A stretch of DNA of 64,000 nt. Origin: Noviherbaspirillum_A sp047237965 (GTDB lineage Bacteria; Pseudomonadota; Gammaproteobacteria; Burkholderiales; Burkholderiaceae_D). The notes beneath the pieces are model-generated. The model saw nothing but the letters and a program-made list of their open reading frames with translations. It had not been told where the DNA came from and did no database searches. The stretch is from contig NZ_JBDFLX010000003.1 in NCBI RefSeq assembly GCF_047237965.1, positions 62,001 through 126,000 on the forward strand. The letters are read 5' to 3'. This document shows positions 28,372 through 35,127 of this stretch, one piece after another (the first letter of the stretch is position 1; every line of letters begins with the position of its first letter). The position numbers were made by a program, and so were the translations under genes.

Positions 28372-28857
28372 ATGGTGCACGCTGCAGCCAGGATAGGATT
28401 TGCGACACTGGTATTTCTGTCGGGAGTGAGCGTGTCGGGAGCAACGCCTTCCGGGATACGGAACGTCGTGGCGACTGCTACAGCGAATCAGCCTGCCCGG
28501 TTTCTTCTCGGCCCGGCGCCGCCGTTAGCGGCCGGGGCGCATCGGCGACTGGAGATCGAACTGGTGGGCATGGATCCGGTTCCCGATGCGGCAGTCAGTA
28601 TCGTCATACTGCTTCGAGCCAGCCCTGGTGCGCCGGCCGCGGAAGTAGGGCGCTTCACTCCCTATCCGATCAGCCGCATCGACCCGGACAACCCGTCGCA
28701 GCATCAGCGTTACGCGGTCGGCGTCGACCGGTTCGTCCCGGCTCAGGGCGGTGGGAACTGGGAGGCGGATATTGAGCTTGATATGTCTGCCGGGCCGGGT
28801 TCTGGCAAAGGCGCCAATCTGCAGTTCAGCCAGCCGGTATTTCTCTCCGGGCGCTAG
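28372..28857 (+). CDS. Small secreted beta-sandwich protein, tyrosinase partner (161 aa)
   Basis: It starts 20 bp after the tyrosinase stop, so the two are co-transcribed; ATG 28372 follows GAAGGGG at longer than ideal spacing. The N-terminus MVHAAARIGFATLVFLSG ending near SGA-TP is a signal peptide. The mature part is beta-rich with segments such as AVSIVILLRASP and WEADIELDM that resemble the style of the tyrosinase's own C-terminal domain. It may be a separate copy of that shielding domain or a metal-delivery/caddie-like partner (inference). No catalytic residues are recognised. Confidence 0.7.
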   Translation: MVHAAARIGFATLVFLSGVSVSGATPSGIRNVVATATANQPARFLLGPAPPLAAGAHRRLEIELVGMDPVPDAAVSIVILLRASPGAPAAEVGRFTPYPISRIDPDNPSQHQRYAVGVDRFVPAQGGGNWEADIELDMSAGPGSGKGANLQFSQPVFLSGR

Positions 28858-28888
28858 CAAATACGGTTGCTTTGCTAAAGGAAGGTTT

Positions 28889-29068
28889 CTAGCACTTGTC
28901 CGCAATGTTACTCACGTTGTTGTAAAGCCAGTCGGGCGCCGCGATGGGAACAGCAAATGGGAATGGGGAATGAAGCATGGCGTTGAGCGCACCTCGTACG
29001 GCCTGCAGTGACGGCTGTGGTGGCGGTCCCGGTGCAGTGGTGACAGTGAGTTTTTTCCGCTTGTCCAT
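28889..29068 (-). CDS. Possible small protein (59 aa) in the gap before the activator gene
   Basis: Minus-strand ATG 29068 gives MDKRKKLTVTTAPGPPPQPS and a C-terminal part with IAAPDWLYNNVSNIADKC. The sequence looks protein-like (Pro-rich linker, then an amphipathic region), and the gap has no other content. No strong ribosome-binding site is seen and no homologue is recalled. The longer open frame to 29446 overlaps the activator gene and is not believed. Confidence 0.3.
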   Translation of the reverse strand: MDKRKKLTVTTAPGPPPQPSLQAVRGALNAMLHSPFPFAVPIAAPDWLYNNVSNIADKC

Positions 29069-29074
29069 GTAGGG

Positions 29075-30568
29075 TTGAGATTTCGCCCCTGGAAGTCGTT
29101 TTCCTTGCCTAGCTTCAGAAGCAAAGCCGATGGCCGTTGCGCACGGGATCGCCGACAGGCCAGTCTTTATGTACATGACATAAAAGGCAGTCGAGTGCAC
29201 GACGAAAAAGTATGGTTTCATTGCGCCGGAACCGGAGCAGCGTTTCCATCGGACGCGCAAGCCCGTTTCCTGGTACCGGAGGAAATGGCGCTTTGCCCGC
29301 ATTCCATGCACATCCATGCGCCCGGATTGGTATTTTTCGAGCAGCCAGACGATGTTTTGTGCCGGTGGATCAGCGCGGCTGCTTTCGCGTGCAATGCACC
29401 CGTGTATGCGATTAATGTGGCATCGCCGCCAGCTTGCCAGGAGCATGTCGTGTGGAAGCTGCTTGCCGCCGGGGCCGCCGATGTCTATGCGTGGATAAAT
29501 GAAGAGGACGGCTTGCAGGAAGTGGTGGCGGCGCGGTTGCGCCGCTGGTGGGATCTCGAATCATTGCTGGTGTCGGCCGAGGCGCGGCGCCGCCTGGTCG
29601 GCAATAGCCGTTGCTGGACCAGGATGCTGCGCCACATCGTCGAAGCGGCCAGCCTGACGCAGGAAGCTATCCTGATCACGGGCGAGAGCGGAACGGGCAA
29701 GGAAATGGTAGCCCGCCTGATCCATGAAGTCGATGGACGCCCGGACAAGACAGCGCTGGTTACCGTCGATTGCACCACGCTGACTGCGGAACTGGCGGGC
29801 AGCGAACTGTTCGGCCATGAGCGGGGCGCTTTTACCGGCGCTGCCAATCCGCGGGAAGGCGCAGTTGCGCAAGCTGATGGCGGCACCTTGTTTCTAGATG
29901 AAGTCGGCGAACTGCCCTTGCCCTTGCAGGCACAGTTGCTTCGGGCAATACAGGAGCGCACATACAAGCGCCTGGGCAGCAATACCTGGCAGCACAGTCA
30001 TTTTCGCTTGGTCTGTGCCACTAATCGTGATCTAGAGGCGGAAGTGGCACGCGGCGCATTCCGTGGCGACCTTTACTACCGCATGGCAGGATGGACCTTC
30101 ACCACCCCGCCATTGCGGGAACGCAGCGAAGACATCCTGCCACTGGCGCTTCATTTCCTGGGCGAGGCAGATCCGTACCGGGTGCCGATCATGGATCAAG
30201 CGGTGAGCCGGTTCCTGCTGACCCGCGACTACCCGGGCAATGTGCGTGACCTGCGCCGCATCGTGTTGAGGCTGGCCCGCCGGCATGCCGGACCGGGGCC
30301 GATTACCGCGGGCGATATCCCGGAAGATGAACGGCCGCCGGGTCAACAGCCACGCGAAAACACACTGGACAAGTGCCTGGAAGCGGCGGTGCGGGAAGCA
30401 CTTGACCTTGGCATCGGCTTGAAGGATCTTTCCCATCTGGTGGCGCAATCGGCGATCCACACCGCGCTGGAGCGGGAGCAGGGCAGCCTCCACCGGGCTG
30501 CGCACAGGCTGGGCGTCACCGACCGGGCACTGCAGATGCGTTGTGCCTCGGAGAGAGCTGGGCACTGA
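29075..30568 (+). CDS. Sigma-54-dependent enhancer-binding transcriptional activator
   Basis: The full frame has 497 codons; a GTG at 29195 with upstream AAAGG would give 457 aa and may be the real start. Residues 70-160 form a receiver-like domain without an obvious phospho-acceptor Asp. The AAA+ core has Walker A GESGTGKE (203-210), the sigma-54-contacting GAFTGA loop (251-256) and Walker B TLFLDEVG (271-278). The C-terminus has a short Fis-type helix-turn-helix (about 460-490, HRAAHRLGVTDRALQ). It ends 53 bp inside the convergent amidohydrolase gene. Two sigma-54-type promoters in the window (26498 and 40138) are its obvious targets: the tyrosinase operon and the seven-gene operon. The signal sensed by the N-terminal domain is unknown. 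Confidence 0.92.
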   Translation: MRFRPWKSFSLPSFRSKADGRCARDRRQASLYVHDIKGSRVHDEKVWFHCAGTGAAFPSDAQARFLVPEEMALCPHSMHIHAPGLVFFEQPDDVLCRWISAAAFACNAPVYAINVASPPACQEHVVWKLLAAGAADVYAWINEEDGLQEVVAARLRRWWDLESLLVSAEARRRLVGNSRCWTRMLRHIVEAASLTQEAILITGESGTGKEMVARLIHEVDGRPDKTALVTVDCTTLTAELAGSELFGHERGAFTGAANPREGAVAQADGGTLFLDEVGELPLPLQAQLLRAIQERTYKRLGSNTWQHSHFRLVCATNRDLEAEVARGAFRGDLYYRMAGWTFTTPPLRERSEDILPLALHFLGEADPYRVPIMDQAVSRFLLTRDYPGNVRDLRRIVLRLARRHAGPGPITAGDIPEDERPPGQQPRENTLDKCLEAAVREALDLGIGLKDLSHLVAQSAIHTALEREQGSLHRAAHRLGVTDRALQMRCASERAGH

Positions 30569-31316
30569 ACGGGTTGGCACTTCTGGCCCGCACCCTGGAG
30601 GTCAGTCGCAAGAAATTTGCACCCAACACCCGTTCTTCATCCGCCGCATTCAAGCCCAGCAGCCTAATCTTGTGCAGTTCCATTCCCGGATGCAACCATG
30701 GCCCATCTGATCCGAACAGCAATTTTTCCGGGCCGGCCCGCCGCACGGCTTGGATCAGAAAATCAAAGTAGCGCACGCCAGAGCTGTCCGCGTAAATGTT
30801 CGGATGCCGCGCAAGGTGATCAATCAGCGCAAGCTGCGCACGCCAGTCGTCGGCAAAGCTGCCCAGGTGCGGGATGATGAAATTGACCTCCGGGTATTCC
30901 TGGGCCAGAAGTTCGCACGCCCAGACTTCGCCTGCGACATCATAGAGTACCGGCAAGCCATGGGCACGGGCCGCATCGCAGACCTCACGGGTGATGCGGG
31001 CATCATGCCGATGCACCTTGATGCCGATAAAGCCATACTGTTCGACCGCTTCATCCACCATGGCGCGGATGCGGCCACGATCACGGGCTGCATGCACGAA
31101 GGCAAAGCCGTGGCAGCGCCCCCGGCTGGCAGCGACGTAGTCGCCGAGAACCCGGTTTGCGGCACCGTAGTCGGTATGGAAAGCCGGAAAGAGGACGGTG
31201 TGGTCTATGCCGGCTTCCCGTGCGCGCTCCAGATAATTTCCGAGAGTGGCCCGGGTGTCCCAAGGCCCGGTGAAGCCATCCCCGAGACCGGCATGGCAGT
31301 GGCAGTCGATGATCAT
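30516..31316 (-). CDS. Amidohydrolase (amidohydrolase 2 / ACMSD-like TIM barrel), last gene of the sigma-54 operon
   Basis: An earlier ATG (31334) exists, but ATG 31316 follows AGGAGA and gives MIIDCHCHAGLGDG (266 aa). The metal-site landmarks of the family are present: N-terminal HCH, KVHRHD in the middle, IIPHLG, and a late FGSDGPW. Such enzymes hydrolyse or decarboxylate small cyclic or carboxylic substrates using one divalent metal; the substrate here is unknown. It is separated by only 3-21 bp from the small glycine-zipper gene, so it belongs to the same transcript. The C-terminal 20 residues are disordered and overlap the convergent activator gene. Confidence 0.85.
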   Translation of the reverse strand: MIIDCHCHAGLGDGFTGPWDTRATLGNYLERAREAGIDHTVLFPAFHTDYGAANRVLGDYVAASRGRCHGFAFVHAARDRGRIRAMVDEAVEQYGFIGIKVHRHDARITREVCDAARAHGLPVLYDVAGEVWACELLAQEYPEVNFIIPHLGSFADDWRAQLALIDHLARHPNIYADSSGVRYFDFLIQAVRRAGPEKLLFGSDGPWLHPGMELHKIRLLGLNAADEERVLGANFLRLTSRVRARSANPFSAQLSPRHNASAVPGR

Positions 31317-31337
31317 GCACGGTCTCCTGGACATGAA

Positions 31338-31922
31338 TCAGATGCCCAGCACTTGGATCTGGGACCCCCGGCGAACCCAGCGTCCGGCATTTCCCTGCAT
31401 GGGAGCATTCAGCATCGGCTGTGGTATCGGCTGCAACATCGGCAAATGCCGGCGCGCGGCATCCAGGAGTGCGGATTGCACCTCGCTCTCCGACCATGAG
31501 TCATTTCCCGACGCCTGCAGCCGCTGGGCCACATCCGCGGCCATCCTCACGAAGCGCTGCGCCCTTTCCAATTCTGCGATCTCGCGGTCCATACTTTCGA
31601 ATTCCAATTCCAGAGCCTTGCTGACTGCCCCGCCCAGCGCGGTGCCAAGCGCCGTACCAACGCCGGGGATCGGGATGAAGGAGCCCAGGGCACCGCCGAT
31701 GAAAGGCATGGCCGCTTTCGCGAGCGGCTTCAGGACGCCGGCCAGTGGCTTGAGCAAGCCTTTGCCAATCTTGCCTACTCTCCTGATCAGCTTGCCGAGG
31801 AATTGCTCGAGGTCGGCTTCATTGCCAACGCCGAGCAGTTCCAGCGCCAATTCGATTTCCTGGGTCTCGTTGAGCACGCCGGTCTGACGGCATTGTGTGC
31901 AGCGACATGTCGTATCATGCAT
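31338..31922 (-). CDS. Small glycine-zipper protein with GRWVRRG C-terminus (194 aa)
   Basis: ATG 31922 follows CAGGAGA. The N-terminus MHDTTCRCTQCRQTG has a Cys cluster of possible metal-binding type. Then come an acidic helix (ELALELLGVGNEADLEQFLG), a basic/hydrophobic stretch, a Gly-zipper region (PFIGGALGSFIPIPGVGTAL and GTALGGAVSKAL, about residues 75-105), a helix with EFESMDREIAELERAQRFV, and a C-terminal GRWVRRGSQIQVLGI. The same order of blocks occurs in the first gene of the operon, so the two are paralogues. Gly-zippers often mark membrane-inserting or oligomerising proteins. No signal peptide is seen; export or pore formation is inference. Confidence 0.8.
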   Translation of the reverse strand: MHDTTCRCTQCRQTGVLNETQEIELALELLGVGNEADLEQFLGKLIRRVGKIGKGLLKPLAGVLKPLAKAAMPFIGGALGSFIPIPGVGTALGTALGGAVSKALELEFESMDREIAELERAQRFVRMAADVAQRLQASGNDSWSESEVQSALLDAARRHLPMLQPIPQPMLNAPMQGNAGRWVRRGSQIQVLGI

Positions 31923-31970
31923 GACTGTCTCCTGTTTCGTGTTGGTTGATGGTGAGGACGTGGCTCCGGT

Positions 31971-33962
31971 TCATTGCCATCCGCTGATTTCCGTTTCCAG
32001 TTCATTGATCTTGCGGTTTGTGACCACGGAAAGCGGGATCATCAGTTTGTTGATGTACCCTTCCAATGCCTTGCGCTGCTGCCTGTTGTCGACCTTGGCA
32101 ACGACCACGCGATACCCCTTGGGCGACTGCCCCATGTGGGTCAGGCACCAGAGATGCTGCTTCAGGCGGCTGCCAAGATTGGCGGCCTGGCCGACATAGG
32201 CTTGCCTGGTCATGCCGGTCGGCAGCAGGATCACATAAACGCCAGCGGCAAACGGGGTTGGGCGCAGTGCCGCCGGCGCCAGGCTGCCCAAGAGTTTCCA
32301 TTGCACCTGGCCGAACTGCGGCGGCAGCTTGCGCAGGGTTTGCAGGACGGGGTGTTCCTGTTCCATGCCATCCCGCATTTCCGCGGCACCGCCAAGCTCG
32401 CGCTTCAGGGACGTGGCGAGCGCCATATCCAGCTTCCCGGTCGACGCCATGCCGGCCTGCCGCTGGTAGACCCGGATCGCACTACGAGTTGCGGGGTCGG
32501 CGATGCCATCTTCCGGCAGGCGCAGGCCGAGGACCTGGTTCAGCGCCCGTTGCACCGGCCGCACCATGTCGCTATGGCTGCCGCCGGCTTCGCCGAGCTG
32601 GACGGTTTCCCGGGCATCGAGCGTCTCGGCTTCCCATTCCCGCGTCCCAGGTTGTGCGTCGGGCCGGCCCCAATCGCGCCATGCCTGCGGTATCGCGCTG
32701 CCGCTGCCGATCTTAAAGCCCGGGCCGCCGTCCTTGAGTGCCAGATTTTCGATGCCCCACTGGCCAACGTGGCGCCAGATATCCGGGCCGGGATCGTTGT
32801 CCCGGGTGTTGCTGGACTGCCGGTGGGCCAGCACATGGGTCAAGCCAATGCTGCGTTGCAGGTGCCGCAGCAGCGCCCGCCCGGCTTCGATCTGGGCTGG
32901 CGTCACGCGGTCGCGTCCGAACTTTTCGCCCTGCCACCATTTGCCGGCGGTGTTCGGGAAATTGCCAGCGAATTCCACCGCCACGCTGCGCGCATTGAAG
33001 CCGTTGGAAGCCCAGAGCAGGGCTGACAACGGGTGCAGCTGCAAGATGCGGCCGTCGGCCAGGATAGCGAAATGGGCATTCAAGCTCAGGAAACGCTTTT
33101 CCGGTTGCTTTGGCCGAAAGCAGCAAGCCATCTGGTGCAGTACGATCGCATGCACCTGCTTCGGGTCGCGGGTGCCGCGGCGCAGCGTCTTGTCGGCTTG
33201 GGCGGTGAGATCAACGATGCGCGCTTCGCCGACGCTTGCCATGCGACCGACCGCGCTGGCGGCCTGGCGCAGGCCTTGGCCGACTTGTCCGAACAGGTCG
33301 CCAAATTCCCCCTCGCTACCGCCATCGACGGGCGGCCCGTCTTCCGGTAGGCCGGGTTCGGGCGGTTCGGGTTCGGGTGGCATGGCGCCGCCATCGCCAG
33401 AGTCACCAACATAGCCGCCCGGATCGGCGGCAGGCGGCGCGCGGCGGGCAACGGCGCTTGCCTGCCCGACGCATGCGGCGCGTAGCGCAGCCACGGTGGC
33501 GCGACTGAGGACGCCGCTTGCGGGCAGGCCGCTGGCGCGCTGGAAGCTGCGCAGCAGGCTGCGGGTGGGCGCGCTGGCGATGCCTGTGGCGCGCAGCCGG
33601 CCGTTCATCACCCGGTTCAGGCAGCGCTGGACCCAGCGCATTCGTAACCGGTCGTCCGGAGGCTCGCCCGGGCGGTCCGGCCATTCAGGAATCGGCAAGG
33701 GATAAGGCCACGGCCAGCCTACCCAACGGCCGCCTATCCAGCGGCCACCGCCCTTTCCCGGCCGTGACCTGCCGCGTCCGGACACGGTAGGCGCGGGCGG
33801 TGGAAACGAACTGCGGCGCTGCGGGGTGCGTCCCATGCCGCCGAAACCGCGCCCGCCGTGGCCCCGACCGCTGGAGCGGCCGCGCTCGTCTTCTAGTTCT
33901 CCGGCGTCGCCGACGAAGGCTTGTGGGGTGAATTCCCCGCCAAAGACGGTATCCTGTTTCAT
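31971..33962 (-). CDS. Peptidoglycan-binding N-acetylmuramoyl-L-alanine amidase fused to a GIY-YIG domain (663 aa)
   Basis: ATG 33962 follows AAGGAG and overlaps the upstream stop by four bases. Domains in order: a Gly/Arg-rich disordered leader with GGRWIGGRWVG; a PG_binding_1-like domain (about 100-165); a Pro/Glu linker; an amidase_2/PGRP domain (about 260-400) with AIVLHQM, VAVEFAGNF and a final HRQSSNTRDNDPGPDIW carrying zinc-ligand residues; a second peptidoglycan-binding-like repeat (about 455-515); and a C-terminal GIY-YIG-like domain (GVYVILL...AYVGQA...R, about 570-650). No signal peptide is visible. A wall hydrolase joined to a nuclease-type fold is unusual; the GIY-YIG part may serve a non-nuclease role. 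Confidence 0.85.
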   Translation of the reverse strand: MKQDTVFGGEFTPQAFVGDAGELEDERGRSSGRGHGGRGFGGMGRTPQRRSSFPPPAPTVSGRGRSRPGKGGGRWIGGRWVGWPWPYPLPIPEWPDRPGEPPDDRLRMRWVQRCLNRVMNGRLRATGIASAPTRSLLRSFQRASGLPASGVLSRATVAALRAACVGQASAVARRAPPAADPGGYVGDSGDGGAMPPEPEPPEPGLPEDGPPVDGGSEGEFGDLFGQVGQGLRQAASAVGRMASVGEARIVDLTAQADKTLRRGTRDPKQVHAIVLHQMACCFRPKQPEKRFLSLNAHFAILADGRILQLHPLSALLWASNGFNARSVAVEFAGNFPNTAGKWWQGEKFGRDRVTPAQIEAGRALLRHLQRSIGLTHVLAHRQSSNTRDNDPGPDIWRHVGQWGIENLALKDGGPGFKIGSGSAIPQAWRDWGRPDAQPGTREWEAETLDARETVQLGEAGGSHSDMVRPVQRALNQVLGLRLPEDGIADPATRSAIRVYQRQAGMASTGKLDMALATSLKRELGGAAEMRDGMEQEHPVLQTLRKLPPQFGQVQWKLLGSLAPAALRPTPFAAGVYVILLPTGMTRQAYVGQAANLGSRLKQHLWCLTHMGQSPKGYRVVVAKVDNRQQRKALEGYINKLMIPLSVVTNRKINELETEISGWQ

Positions 33963-35095
33963 CTTGAGCTCCTTGATGGGAATGGGGTGGCCGCCATGCA
34001 GTAGTGACCGGTTCTTGCTTCGGCCGTGGCTCGGGTTTCATTGACCGCTTGCGCCAGCGCGCGGCCGGCGGCATCGATGTGGGCGACGTGGTGGCGCGCG
34101 CAAAGCAGGAAAGTCAGCAATCGGCTGACGCCGTCGCAGGCCAGCGTCACGATGGCGCGCACACCGCGTCGCATCAGGCCCTGCTGCAGCGCCATCGCGC
34201 TTTGGCCCGGGGCGTGGAAGGATTGCACCGGGAAGGGCAAGCGGCCCACCGGCATCAAGCCGGAACCTGTAGCCCATGCCTGCAATCGTTGCGCCAGCAG
34301 GCACAGCGTTTGCCGCAGCGCTTCGCCATGCAGCCGGTTGATGTCCAGCGCCCGCCGTGCAGCTTGGATTGCGACAGCCGAGGGTGGGCTGCAATGCACC
34401 AGGGTAGCGGACTGCGCGCGCCATTGCCGGATGAATTCAAAGTCGCCCGCCAGCACCGCCAGCGGCGCGCCAAATGCCTTGGCCAGCGAAGCGCCGGACA
34501 ATATCCGCGGACCGCTTAAGCCATGCCAGCACAGGCTGCCGCCGCCATTCCGGCCCAGCGGATGCAGCGCATCGGCATCACCGCCGAGGATGCCGATAGC
34601 CTGGGTGTCGTCCAGCACCAGGAAGCCGTCATGGCGGGCGGCGACCTGCGCATAAAGCGGCAAGGGCGCGATCGTGCCGCAGCCGGGACAGTAGCCATCG
34701 CACACGATCACCGGGCGCCGTCCCTTGCGTTGTGCGACGGCGGCCAAGTCGGCAAGCTGGCCGGCATCCTGGTGCGGAAAGCAACAGAACGCGGCGCCGC
34801 GCACCGAGGCACATTGCGCCCCCCAGCGGGCAATAGGATAAGCGGCGGCGTCAACCAGGAAGGTTGTGTCCCGGCCCGCCAGCCTGCAGAACAGTTCGAG
34901 GAATAGGTGCAGCGTGGATGGCAGCAGCAGGGCTGCGCCGGTACTCTGCAGCCCGGCCAGCCGCGGCGCGAGATCCGTGGCTCCCGGCGGCTCCTCTAGC
35001 GCTGCCGGCCGCCCGAGGGAGAGTGCCGGCCACGGGCCGAGTTCGGCGCTGCCATGGCGCATGCCCAAGTAGAGCGCGGATGTAAAGTCCAGCAT
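33959..35095 (-). CDS. PLP-dependent alpha-oxoamine-synthase-like enzyme (378 aa)
   Basis: This has the fold-type I aminotransferase pattern of the 8-amino-7-oxononanoate synthase / 2-amino-3-ketobutyrate CoA ligase group: a Gly-rich N-terminal part, VLDDTQAIGILGGD in place of the usual DEAH-x-G-x-G motif, and the PLP lysine in SLAKAFGAPLAVLAGD. Family members condense an amino acid with an acyl thioester and release CO2. The active-site DDTQ differs from DEAH/DDAH, so substrate or reaction may differ. ATG 35095 has a GCGAGG site. It sits 32 bp after the 734-aa gene and overlaps the amidase gene by four bases. No biotin gene is nearby, which argues for a specialised product. Confidence 0.8.
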   Translation of the reverse strand: MLDFTSALYLGMRHGSAELGPWPALSLGRPAALEEPPGATDLAPRLAGLQSTGAALLLPSTLHLFLELFCRLAGRDTTFLVDAAAYPIARWGAQCASVRGAAFCCFPHQDAGQLADLAAVAQRKGRRPVIVCDGYCPGCGTIAPLPLYAQVAARHDGFLVLDDTQAIGILGGDADALHPLGRNGGGSLCWHGLSGPRILSGASLAKAFGAPLAVLAGDFEFIRQWRAQSATLVHCSPPSAVAIQAARRALDINRLHGEALRQTLCLLAQRLQAWATGSGLMPVGRLPFPVQSFHAPGQSAMALQQGLMRRGVRAIVTLACDGVSRLLTFLLCARHHVAHIDAAGRALAQAVNETRATAEARTGHYCMAATPFPSRSSR

Positions 35096-35127
35096 CGCTG
35101 CCTCGCCGTCTGGTCGCTAACCTGTGC

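Noticed and set aside
28889..29446. 185-codon minus-strand frame overlapping the activator gene
   Set aside because: Its upstream two thirds are antisense to the AAA+ activator's N-terminal domain. Only the last 59 codons, in the intergenic gap, were kept as a doubtful small gene.
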